A DNA stretch of 64,000 nt from Gammaproteobacteria bacterium. Lineage in GTDB: Bacteria > Pseudomonadota > Gammaproteobacteria > DSM-16500. A model generated the notes under the pieces. It had not been told where the DNA came from. It was given only the letters and a program-made list of their open reading frames with translations, and ran no database searches. A program made the position numbers and the translations under genes. Shown here in pieces: positions 34,656 through 43,476 of the stretch (within the stretch, counting starts at the first letter, position 1; each line of letters begins with the position of its first letter). The stretch spans positions 52,730 through 116,729 of the forward strand of contig JABDGC010000002.1 of the NCBI GenBank assembly GCA_013286215.1, in the 5' to 3' direction.

Positions 34656-37016
34656 ATGAATATTTTACTAAAACCCGCTGTCACCTTGATGAATAAGCTT
34701 AGTTATAAGCGAAAACTAACCTTAATCGGTTGTATCACCACATTAATCATCGCCATCCTCACTTATCAAATTGTCAAAGAATCATTGGCTACTGCGCAAT
34801 TTACTCAGCAAGAATTATTTGGGGTCTCATACATTAAGCCGCTTATGAAAACAATGAGTGAGATTCAACAGTATCGATCATTAGAAATAAATAATATGGC
34901 CGGAGACTCCCTGGCCCATGAAAAAATGACGAACTTGCGTGGCCAAATCGACGCCAATATACAAGGCATCAATGCGCTTGACGACAAGCTTGGACCAACG
35001 CTAAAAACCACAGAAGCATTGGAAACGATTAAAAATCAATGGAATGCGGTGAAAAATCAGGCGAGCGGGAATCAAGATCATTTTTCTGATTTATCTAAAT
35101 TAGTTGGAAACATGCAACAATTAATTGTGACAACTTGTGACAACTCCAATATCACCTTAGACCCCTACCTTGACACTTATTATCTCGGTGATAGCTACTG
35201 TAATAATATGCCGAATTTATTAGAACAAGCGGCCTTAATCCGCGATATCGGCATCAAGGCACTCAAGGGAAATATGCTGCCGAACGAAACAAAAGAACAA
35301 TTGCTTGTGCTTAAAACTTTAATGAATGATTTCAACAAAACGGCAATGAATTCCGGGATTGATAAAGTTTTATTAGAAACACCTCAATTAGAAGGATGGT
35401 TAAAATTACTGAAACAAGAGGTCTATTCCTCCGCAACGAATGCCAGCCAATTGCTGGATAACAGCTTACTCTCCAATCAATTCAATATTAATCCGAATGC
35501 ATTTTCACAGGTGTATTTGTCTTTAATCAACGCGGGGTATGCCTTTGATAAAAACATTGAAAAATCACTGGAAAGCCAATTAAAAAATCACATGGATTCA
35601 ACGTTAATGACCCTTTACATTAATATCTCGATTGCCAGCATCATTTTATTTGTTTTGATTTATTTTTTCATTGGCATTTATTATTCCATCACCAAAAGCG
35701 TTAAAACCCTAGTGAATAGCTCAGCACAGCTTGCAAACGGCGATTTGTCAACCACCGTCAAGCTTGATTCAAACGATGAACTGTGTGATATCGCAACCAG
35801 TTTTAATGTTATGCAAGACATGCTCACTAAAATCATTCAAGAATTAGAGCAGGTTGTAAAAGGTGCCATGCAGGGAGATCTCGCAAGCCGAATTAATTTG
35901 AACAATAAAAAAGGCTTTGCAAAAGAATTGTCTTTTTCCATTAACATGATGTGTGACACCTTCCAGTCTTCTATTAATGAAGTGAACTCGATTTTAGATT
36001 TACTTTCAAAGGGTGATTTAAGAAATAAGATCACTGTCGATTATCAAGGCGCATTCGGAGAATTAAAATCCTATGTGAATCTGACCGTGGACAGTTTAGA
36101 GCGTTTAATTAAAAATATTCAGCTTTCCACTGAAACGATTAACAAAGCAGCCAAAGAAATTGCTGTTGGAAACAATGATCTAGCAAAACGCACAGAGCAA
36201 CAGGCCGCCTTTCTTGAGGAAACAACCGCAAGCATTGAAGGGCTTACGACCACTGTGAAACAAAATGCTGAAAATGCCAAGGAAGCGAATCAACTCGCGC
36301 AATCCGCCTCAAATGTTGCGATTAAGGGCGGCGACGCCGTGAATCAAGTCGTTGAAACCATGACCATCATTAATGAAGGCTCGCGTAAAGTCTCCGACAT
36401 TATCGGTGTCATTGATAGCATTGCATTTCAAACAAATATCCTGGCCTTAAATGCGGCCATCGAGGCGGCTCGAGCCGGTGAACAAGGCCGTGGGTTCGCG
36501 GTCGTTGCAACGGAGGTCCGTAATCTTGCACAGCGCACCTTGGCCGCCGCAAAAGAAATTAAATCGCTTATTAGTAATTCAGTAGAAAATGTAGCCAGTG
36601 GGGCAAAATTGGCAGACCAGGCCGGTCAAACCATGGATGAAATCCTAACGGCTGTAAAACAGGTTACTTCAATCATGTCTGAAATTACCAGTGCATCCAT
36701 CGAGCAAAGCAGCGGCATAGAACAAGTCAGCGAAGCCATTGCACAGATTGACAAAGTGACTCAGCAGAATAATACCCTTGTTGAGCAGGCTGCAAAAACC
36801 GCCGAGTCCATGGAATTACAAACAAAGCGCATGGATGAATTAGTTAATTTATTTAAAATCAAAGAAGCCTTTCATAAACCCACGCAGGGCCACGAAATGG
36901 AAACCGAATTGGTGACCGAAGGCGCTCAACCCAAAAGCAAAAAAGAACAAAATAGCATTGATTTACAATACAATCATTTAAATAGAAAAAGATCCGATAA
37001 TTGGGATGAATTTTAG
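34656..37016 (+). CDS. Methyl-accepting chemotaxis protein
   Basis: 786 residues. Membrane segments at about 20-40 ([18 protein letters not shown]) and 320-343 ([20 protein letters not shown]) enclose a ~275-residue periplasmic ligand domain. Then come a HAMP domain ([21 protein letters not shown]), a second HAMP-like stretch (420-490) and the signalling hairpin ([37 protein letters not shown]). The chain ends in NWDEF, close to the NWETF tail that tethers CheR/CheB in E. coli. The ligand cannot be told. It is the only MCP of the operon. Confidence 0.95.
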   Translation: MNILLKPAVTLMNKLSYKRKLTLIGCITTLIIAILTYQIVKESLATAQFTQQELFGVSYIKPLMKTMSEIQQYRSLEINNMAGDSLAHEKMTNLRGQIDANIQGINALDDKLGPTLKTTEALETIKNQWNAVKNQASGNQDHFSDLSKLVGNMQQLIVTTCDNSNITLDPYLDTYYLGDSYCNNMPNLLEQAALIRDIGIKALKGNMLPNETKEQLLVLKTLMNDFNKTAMNSGIDKVLLETPQLEGWLKLLKQEVYSSATNASQLLDNSLLSNQFNINPNAFSQVYLSLINAGYAFDKNIEKSLESQLKNHMDSTLMTLYINISIASIILFVLIYFFIGIYYSITKSVKTLVNSSAQLANGDLSTTVKLDSNDELCDIATSFNVMQDMLTKIIQELEQVVKGAMQGDLASRINLNNKKGFAKELSFSINMMCDTFQSSINEVNSILDLLSKGDLRNKITVDYQGAFGELKSYVNLTVDSLERLIKNIQLSTETINKAAKEIAVGNNDLAKRTEQQAAFLEETTASIEGLTTTVKQNAENAKEANQLAQSASNVAIKGGDAVNQVVETMTIINEGSRKVSDIIGVIDSIAFQTNILALNAAIEAARAGEQGRGFAVVATEVRNLAQRTLAAAKEIKSLISNSVENVASGAKLADQAGQTMDEILTAVKQVTSIMSEITSASIEQSSGIEQVSEAIAQIDKVTQQNNTLVEQAAKTAESMELQTKRMDELVNLFKIKEAFHKPTQGHEMETELVTEGAQPKSKKEQNSIDLQYNHLNRKRSDNWDEF

Positions 37017-37034
37017 TTTTAAGGAAATGGGTCT

Positions 37035-37571
37035 ATGGCACAACCTATTCACATGAAAATTTCAAGGCCATTAATGAAGCCCATCGCTAAGATGACTCAT
37101 TTCTTAACCTTTTCCCTCGGAAGCGATACTTATGGCATTGATATCTTAAAAATAAAAGAAATAAAAAACTTTCCTGACGTGGTCACTCCCATCGCTCATT
37201 CACCCGCACATATTAGCGGAATTACACATTTGGATGATGTTATTGTTCCGATCATTGATTTATGCATCTATTATCACATAGAAAAAGAAAATACCAGTAA
37301 CCCGATGATGATTTTATTGTGCTTAGAAAATAAATTAATAGGGCTCTCTGTCAATAGTGTCTTTGACATCATTGGCTTGACCGCTGACCAGATTAAATCG
37401 GCGCCTGATTTTTGTACTATCGTGAATAACATCTATATAAACGGTGTCGGCATATCCAATAATAATATAATACTTCTACTCGATGTTGATAAATTACTCT
37501 TTAGCAAAGATTTACAACTCATGGACGCATCATTCAATAGCTTCCTAACCTCTGAAAAGGTGTCCCCATGA
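37035..37571 (+). CDS. cheW: CheW coupling protein
   Basis: 178 residues: THFLTFSLGSDTYGIDILKIKEI opens the CheW fold, SGITHLDDVIVPIIDLCIYY holds the R/L-G-x-x-x-P-x-I-D-L motif, where the usual arginine is replaced (T-H-L-D), and VFDIIGLTADQI is the second barrel. It links the MCP to CheA. It starts 18 bp after the MCP stop and overlaps cheR by 4 bp. The lost arginine could change receptor contacts. Confidence 0.9.
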   Translation: MAQPIHMKISRPLMKPIAKMTHFLTFSLGSDTYGIDILKIKEIKNFPDVVTPIAHSPAHISGITHLDDVIVPIIDLCIYYHIEKENTSNPMMILLCLENKLIGLSVNSVFDIIGLTADQIKSAPDFCTIVNNIYINGVGISNNNIILLLDVDKLLFSKDLQLMDASFNSFLTSEKVSP

Positions 37572-38398
37572 ATAAATTTCATTTTTCCGAAGAAAGCTTC
37601 GCTTATTTTAAAGAGCTGGGATTAAAACGCATTGGCATTGTCCTGAATAATAATAAGAAAGAAGCGGTGTATAATCGCTTTGTTAAGCGATTACGGAGTT
37701 TATACATTGATTCTTTTGATGATTATTGCCTTCTTTTAAGGACCAATGAAAAAGAGGTTTCGGTATTCATCAATCTCATCACCAACATTCATACCTCGTT
37801 CTTCAGAGAAAACCACCATTTCATTTATTTAGAAAAAATTTACTTTCCCGCCATTATTAAAAGCAAGACGAAGCTTCGTATTTGGGTGGCTAGCTGCGCA
37901 ACAGGAGAAGAAGCGTACTCAACCGCCATTACCGCTTACGATGCCATTCCCCATATTAAAAATATGGATATAAAAATATTGGCGACGGATATCAACACAG
38001 AAGCCTTGCAAATCGCTAAAAACGGCATTTATGAAACCAAAAAAATTCAAAAAATGAGCCTTGAGCACCAGCAAAAATGGTTTACCGCTATCCCGAATAC
38101 AGAATATATGCAAGTGGATCAAAAACTTAAGGATTTAATTTCTTTTAACCAGCTTAACCTCATTCAGTCATGGCCCATGCGCGGATTGTTTGACGTCATC
38201 TTTTGCCGTAATACACTGATTTATTTTTCAAGCGAAATTGCGAGAAAGATCATGGAACGATTTAATCAATACTTACAGCCGGGCGGACTTTTAATACTCG
38301 GACATTCTGAGGTATTAAAAATTAAAAAACATTATAACCGTGTTCAAACCTCCATCTATCAAAAATCAATACTGGATGCCATTTATGAAGTCAATTAA
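37568..38398 (+). CDS. cheR: CheR receptor methyltransferase
   Basis: 276 residues. The small N-terminal helical domain is followed by the SAM domain with LRIWVASCATGEEAYSTAIT (motif I; the S-C-A-T-G-E-E-A-Y signature), INTEALQIAKNGIYE and FDVIFCRNTLIYF. It adds methyl groups to glutamates of the MCP and may dock on the NWDEF tail. The cheB start lies inside its last codons. Confidence 0.95.
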   Translation: MNKFHFSEESFAYFKELGLKRIGIVLNNNKKEAVYNRFVKRLRSLYIDSFDDYCLLLRTNEKEVSVFINLITNIHTSFFRENHHFIYLEKIYFPAIIKSKTKLRIWVASCATGEEAYSTAITAYDAIPHIKNMDIKILATDINTEALQIAKNGIYETKKIQKMSLEHQQKWFTAIPNTEYMQVDQKLKDLISFNQLNLIQSWPMRGLFDVIFCRNTLIYFSSEIARKIMERFNQYLQPGGLLILGHSEVLKIKKHYNRVQTSIYQKSILDAIYEVN

Positions 38399-39458
38399 AG
38401 TGCTGATCATCGATGATTCTAAATTGATGCAGAAAATTCTAACCAGCCTATTATCATCAGATCCTGGCATTCAAGTGATTGGCTGTGCGGATGATGCTTA
38501 TATTGCACGCGATCTGATAAAAACATCGAACCCTGATGTTGTCACTTTAGATATTATGATGCCGCATATGGATGGCATTACCTTTCTCAAAAACTTAATG
38601 CGCTTGCATCCGATGCCGGTTGTAATGATTTCCACCTTAACGCAATCCGGCAACACATTCACAATGGAAGCGCTTGCCATCGGCGCCATTGACTCCATAC
38701 ATAAGCCTTCTCAGCGTGAATTAGTCGGTAAAGAATATCAGAAAAATCTCATCACCGTGATAAAAAATGCTGCTACAGCAAATGTTCGTCCTTACGTTCC
38801 ACGGCAAATATCCGAACTGGATCATGTCCTCTATCAAGCCAAGCTCCTGAGAAACGTCGTTATTGCTATTGGAGCATCGACTGGCGGGATTGAAGCACTT
38901 GAAAGTATCTTGGTTGATCTACCCAAAGTCTTGCCGCCGATTATTATTACGCAACACATCAAAAGGGAATTTTGTACTGCTTTTGTCACACGCATCAATA
39001 AATTATGCAGCACAAATGTTTGTTTAGGAAGAAATTATGACGAGCTTTTACCGGGCCATGCTTACATTGCTCCTTGTGACTATCACATGCTGATTAATAA
39101 ACGACATGACCGCTTTTATTGCATGCTCCACAATGGACCGCCCGTAAATGGACACAAACCATCTGTCGATATTTTATTTCATTCAGTCGCAAAAGAGGCT
39201 GGTCCTAATGCCATTGGCATCTTATTGACGGGCATCGGCACGGATGGTGCCGAGGGCTTAAAAGCCATCCGTGATCGCGGAGGCAAGACGATGGCACAAA
39301 ATAAAGAGTCGAGTGTTGTTTGGGGAATGCCTGGAGCCGCTGTCAAACTGGATGCGGCTGATTATATTCTTCCTTTAAGTAAAATATCAAAAAAAATTCT
39401 CCAACTATTATCTGAAAAAGCGGAAAACCTTTCTGATCAAACAGTCGACAGCCCATAA
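38385..39458 (+). CDS. cheB: CheB methylesterase with receiver domain
   Basis: 357 residues from the ATG at 38385 (MKSIKVLIIDDSKLMQKILT), which overlaps cheR by 14 bp; the start at 38340 would read inside cheR. Receiver: acidic D10, D11 and phosphorylated D56 (VVTLDIMMPHMDG). Esterase: the serine in IGASTGGIEALE, the histidine in TQHIKREF and the aspartate in GIGTDGAEGL make the catalytic triad. Removes methyl groups from the MCP when phosphorylated by CheA. Confidence 0.95.
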   Translation: MKSIKVLIIDDSKLMQKILTSLLSSDPGIQVIGCADDAYIARDLIKTSNPDVVTLDIMMPHMDGITFLKNLMRLHPMPVVMISTLTQSGNTFTMEALAIGAIDSIHKPSQRELVGKEYQKNLITVIKNAATANVRPYVPRQISELDHVLYQAKLLRNVVIAIGASTGGIEALESILVDLPKVLPPIIITQHIKREFCTAFVTRINKLCSTNVCLGRNYDELLPGHAYIAPCDYHMLINKRHDRFYCMLHNGPPVNGHKPSVDILFHSVAKEAGPNAIGILLTGIGTDGAEGLKAIRDRGGKTMAQNKESSVVWGMPGAAVKLDAADYILPLSKISKKILQLLSEKAENLSDQTVDSP

Positions 39459-39490
39459 TTCTATCGTGTTTCAGATAAAGGGAAGGCATC

Positions 39491-41200
39491 ATGAAAATTT
39501 TAGTCGTCGATGATCTGGATACTTTTCGAAATATTATTGCCCAATCGCTGGCCAAATTAGGGCACGAAGCGATCACCGCAAAAAACGGCAATGAAGCAAT
39601 TGAATTATTCAAGAAAGTACATCCTGATTTAATCATTTTAGATGTGGTGATGAAGGGCATGAATGGCTTTGAATGCGCGAAACAACTGCGCATCTTGGTG
39701 CCGGATGACTGGATACCAATTATCTTTCTCAGCGGCGCGGTGAGTGACAGCGATATTGAACAAGGGATTAACGCGGGCGGCGATGATTATCTCGCCAAAC
39801 CGTTTAGCGAAATCACGCTTGCTGCAAAAATTAAAGCAATGGAACGGATCGCGAGCATGCGCCTCAAGTTAATTGAAACCACTAGAAACTTAAGTGTTTT
39901 ATCGTCTACAGATACGCTAACAGGCGTTTATAACCGATTGCAATTTGACAGGATTATTAAAGAAAAAATTTCCAGCGCAAGCCGTCACCGTACTATTTTT
40001 GCCGTTTTATTTATTGACCTTGACAAATTCAAAGCCGTAAATGATATTTTTGGCCATCCCACGGGCGACCTTTTGCTGCAGGAGGCCGCAAAGCGACTTA
40101 CGTTCTGCTTGCGAAAACATGATTTTGTTGCGCGCATGGGCGGTGATGAATTCGCCGTCATTTTAAGCGAGCTAGAAACGCCTGATATTGCTGGAAACAT
40201 CGCGAAAAAAATACTTCATGTTTTTTCTTCGCCCTTCCGCTTAGAAGAGAATATTTTGCATATCAGCGCGAGCATTGGCATAGCCTGTTACCCCCTGGCC
40301 GGAACAGATCAAGCATCGCTGATTCAAAATGCGGATATCGCCATGTATCAAGCCAAATCAAAGGGGCGAAATAATTATCAATATCACACAGAGGATCATA
40401 ATAAAAAGTTTAAAGAAAAAATAGTGTTAGAAGATGCATTAAAATTTGCCTTGGAAAAAAAGGAGTTATTTATCCTTTATCAACCTATCCTTAATCTAAA
40501 AACAAAAAAAATGGTCGGCGCAGAAGCATTATTGCGTTGGAAAAATGAAATTTTAGGAATTGTATCGCCGGATGTTTTTATTCCCATTGCCGAAGAAAGC
40601 GGATTAATAAACGCCATTGGGAAATGGGTGTTAAAAACAATTTGCCAACAAGCTACAAAATGGCATAAAAAAGATTCCGACTTCAAATTATCATTAAATG
40701 TCTCATCCATTCAATTGATTGACAATGATTTCTTGCCTTTCCTCATGAATGTCATGGAGGAAACAAAAACACCTGCTTCACTATTGGAGTTAGAATTAAC
40801 TGAAACATCGATCATGACTAATCCCGTTTCCGTAGAAACCGTATTGAAAAAAATACATGAACTTGGTATTAGTATTTCCATTGATGATTTTGGAACGGGC
40901 TATTCATCTTTGAGCCTGCTACAGCGCTTACCATGCAGCACTTTAAAAATTGATAAATCCTTTATCACCGGCATTGCCACCAACAAGAACATTATTATCA
41001 ACTCGGTGATCACTCTCGGCAATAGTTTAGGACTGCGCGTCATTGCCGAAGGAATTGAAACTCAAGAGCAATTGCAATTTCTGAGGGACAAAGGTTGCGA
41101 ATTAGGACAGGGATATTTTTTAAGTAAGCCGCTCACAGCTGAAATAATTAATGATTTGATCTTGAATAAAAAGTTGATTTCGACGACCACAGTAAGTTAA
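39491..41200 (+). CDS. Response regulator with GGDEF and EAL domains
   Basis: 569 residues. Receiver 1-120 with D51 (IILDVVMKGMNGF), GGDEF with the intact motif at 217-221 (ARMGGDEFAVIL), and EAL from about 312 with EAL at 345-347 plus DDFGTGYSSLSLL. All three catalytic sets seem whole, so it could make or break cyclic-di-GMP; often one of the two halves is active. CheA could phosphorylate its receiver, so the output of this array would be a change of c-di-GMP. It is the last gene of the operon, 32 bp after cheB; no stand-alone CheY is present. Confidence 0.92.
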   Translation: MKILVVDDLDTFRNIIAQSLAKLGHEAITAKNGNEAIELFKKVHPDLIILDVVMKGMNGFECAKQLRILVPDDWIPIIFLSGAVSDSDIEQGINAGGDDYLAKPFSEITLAAKIKAMERIASMRLKLIETTRNLSVLSSTDTLTGVYNRLQFDRIIKEKISSASRHRTIFAVLFIDLDKFKAVNDIFGHPTGDLLLQEAAKRLTFCLRKHDFVARMGGDEFAVILSELETPDIAGNIAKKILHVFSSPFRLEENILHISASIGIACYPLAGTDQASLIQNADIAMYQAKSKGRNNYQYHTEDHNKKFKEKIVLEDALKFALEKKELFILYQPILNLKTKKMVGAEALLRWKNEILGIVSPDVFIPIAEESGLINAIGKWVLKTICQQATKWHKKDSDFKLSLNVSSIQLIDNDFLPFLMNVMEETKTPASLLELELTETSIMTNPVSVETVLKKIHELGISISIDDFGTGYSSLSLLQRLPCSTLKIDKSFITGIATNKNIIINSVITLGNSLGLRVIAEGIETQEQLQFLRDKGCELGQGYFLSKPLTAEIINDLILNKKLISTTTVS

Positions 41201-41748
41201 ATTGCCCGGGTTCCACTTTTTACCTGTATTAGCTGTAAACTTTATCGTAAATTTTCCGAAAAATAAATTGGTAAAAGGCGCCAAATTTCTTATTGGAAAT
41301 TAAATCAGTCAAGTCCTTCTTGATTAGTTGTTCAAATTTTATATAGTTCCTCCTTTATGAAACTTGACTCCATGAGCATTCAATGAGAAGGTAAGAAAAG
41401 ACGCGGGGGTGTTGCACTAAAAATGGAAGCTTTTTCTTTTCACATGAAGTGATGCCTTAAAACAGATCTGTTATTTTGAAATTATATTTAATGGAGACGT
41501 ATTATGAAAAAATCATTTTTATATATGTTGTCTATTGTTGATAAGTTGTAGTAAACAAAAGAACGCTGTTAGTTTCTTGCGGGAAGTAACTTTAAATAAC
41601 CCATAAACTATAAACCATAACAGTCGATCGCTTATTAGAATAGATGCCGCTAATCCGAACATGCATACCTGACTCATTGCGAGAACCGTAGACGCGCAAA
41701 ACTAGAATACACATCAAGATAGGCGTCGCATTTGCATGAATTAAAATT
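41201..41748. other. Intergenic region between the chemosensory operon and tamA
   Basis: About 550 bp. The only coding trace is the small frameshifted lipoprotein-like ORF at 41504-41606, listed separately. No tRNA, IS end or clear terminator was recognised; the stretch is AT-rich. Confidence 0.5.
41504..41606 (+). pseudogene. Frameshifted small lipoprotein gene
   Basis: After GGAGA and the ATG at 41504 the frame reads MKKSFLYMLSIVDKL and stops. One base out, the same DNA reads LLLISCSKQKNAVSFLREVTL and then NNP before a stop at 41604-41606. L-I-S-C is a lipobox, so a one-base insertion has probably broken a ~33-residue lipoprotein signal and stub. Very short, so tentative. Confidence 0.4.
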
Positions 41749-43476
41749 ATGAAACGACATATCTCTCTATTGATATTGATTTTATATTGCGCCTGGTTGT
41801 TGCCCTTGGCATCACGAGCGAATAGCCCGCAGCCGCAGCTGCAAGCCATGTTCAAAGGCGTTGACAAGGAAATTTTAAATAATATTCAAATTTCATTGCA
41901 ATCAGAAGAAAAGAAACTTAACTCGCCATTAACCAGTGAAGAGATCAGAGCATTTGTTAAGCAATCCAAAAAGCAAATAGCCGAAGCTATAGCTCCTTAT
42001 GGGTATTTTAATCCTCGAATCATTGCGAACCTTCATGCAACCAAGACCGGCTGGCTTGCGAGTTATACAATTGAATTGGGTCAACCTGTGTGTGTGCGGA
42101 CAATGAACCTCCAATTGCGAGGAGAGGGTGCGGACAACCGTAAACTACAGGCCTATCTGCAAAAACTCCCACTACATATAGGCGAAGTGTTTGAAAGTAA
42201 ACGATATAATGAGATGAAGGAAAAACTATATGAAATAGCCAATGCGCAAGGCTATATTAAGGCCAGTTTCGATCAAGCGCAGATTTTAGTTGATCGCAGG
42301 AAGTTATCGGCAGACATTATTCTCATTTTCAACACGCATCAACGCTATTATTTTGGCTCCCTCTTCTTTAATGAAACTCGCTATGACCCTACCTTTCTAG
42401 CCCGCTTCAATATATTTCGTCAAGAAGAGCCTTTCTCTAGTGACAAACTTATTCAATATCAGCAAGACATGAATGATTCCTCTTATTTCAAGCAAGTTTT
42501 GGTGATCCCGCAATTAGAAAAGATAGAGGATAGTCACATCCCGCTCCAGGTTTCGGTTGTGCCACCGAAGGCACGGCGGTATTATCTTGGTCTGGGATAT
42601 GGCAGCTTTACGGGGCCTCGTTTAAGCTCGGGCATTCACTTTAATCGTGTGAACCGCATGGGCCATGCGGCTGATCTGCAGTTTAAATTATCTTCCGTGT
42701 TAACCGGATTTGCAGCTAAATATTTTATACCCGGAAAGCAGCCCCTTTATGAACAATGGTCGCTGGGATATGACCACCAAAAATTTAAACCTAAAAATGG
42801 AGACAGCTTTTCTCGAGCGCTTTCCTTGGGTTACCAATACAAGAAACTACCCTGGGCCATTGGCAGCAATGTCAATTATCTGATTGAAAGGTACACTGCA
42901 AATAATTCGCCCTTCAATACCAGCGAGCTATTGTATCCACGCCTATCCATTTCCTATGTTAAAGCAGATAATGTGATTCTGCCCACGCAGGGAAAATCAA
43001 TCAACTTGCTTCTGCAAGGTGCTTCGAAGTCATTTTTTTCCTCTACAAGCTTTCTACAAGGTGACTTGAAGGGCAAATATATGTATAAACCCTTCTCCTA
43101 TGGAAATTTTATACTGCGTGGTGAGCTGGGTTATACTGTGGTGCACGACTTGAGCGATTTACCACTGAGCATGCGATTTTTTACCGGCGGTGTGAGCACC
43201 TTGCGGGGCTACCCTGATAGTTCGATTGGTCCTGGGCGCTACTTGGAGTTAGGAAGTATTGAATATCAACATCACTTGACTGAAAATTGGCTAATTGCTT
43301 TTTTCTATGATGTGGGAACAGCGACGAATAAACTAGGAACACCTTTAAATAAAGGAGATGGGGTAGGCCTCATTTATAGATCCGTGATTGGCCCCATTCG
43401 ACTTTATTTGGCCACTGCGCTGAGTAAGCCAAATCGTCCTTACCAAGTTGAATTTAGTATGGGGCCTGAATTTTGA
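41749..43476 (+). CDS. tamA: TamA, outer-membrane Omp85-family translocation component
   Basis: 575 residues. Signal peptide about 1-25 (SLLILILYCAWLLPLASRA). Three POTRA-like domains follow to about residue 265. The C-terminal barrel has LSLGYQYKKLPW, FFTGGVSTLRGYPDSSIGPG (the conserved R-G-Y/F of loop 6) and ends in EFSMGPEF, an outer-membrane terminal phenylalanine. It works with TamB to move lipids or autotransporters to the outer membrane. tamB overlaps its stop. Confidence 0.93.
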   Translation: MKRHISLLILILYCAWLLPLASRANSPQPQLQAMFKGVDKEILNNIQISLQSEEKKLNSPLTSEEIRAFVKQSKKQIAEAIAPYGYFNPRIIANLHATKTGWLASYTIELGQPVCVRTMNLQLRGEGADNRKLQAYLQKLPLHIGEVFESKRYNEMKEKLYEIANAQGYIKASFDQAQILVDRRKLSADIILIFNTHQRYYFGSLFFNETRYDPTFLARFNIFRQEEPFSSDKLIQYQQDMNDSSYFKQVLVIPQLEKIEDSHIPLQVSVVPPKARRYYLGLGYGSFTGPRLSSGIHFNRVNRMGHAADLQFKLSSVLTGFAAKYFIPGKQPLYEQWSLGYDHQKFKPKNGDSFSRALSLGYQYKKLPWAIGSNVNYLIERYTANNSPFNTSELLYPRLSISYVKADNVILPTQGKSINLLLQGASKSFFSSTSFLQGDLKGKYMYKPFSYGNFILRGELGYTVVHDLSDLPLSMRFFTGGVSTLRGYPDSSIGPGRYLELGSIEYQHHLTENWLIAFFYDVGTATNKLGTPLNKGDGVGLIYRSVIGPIRLYLATALSKPNRPYQVEFSMGPEF

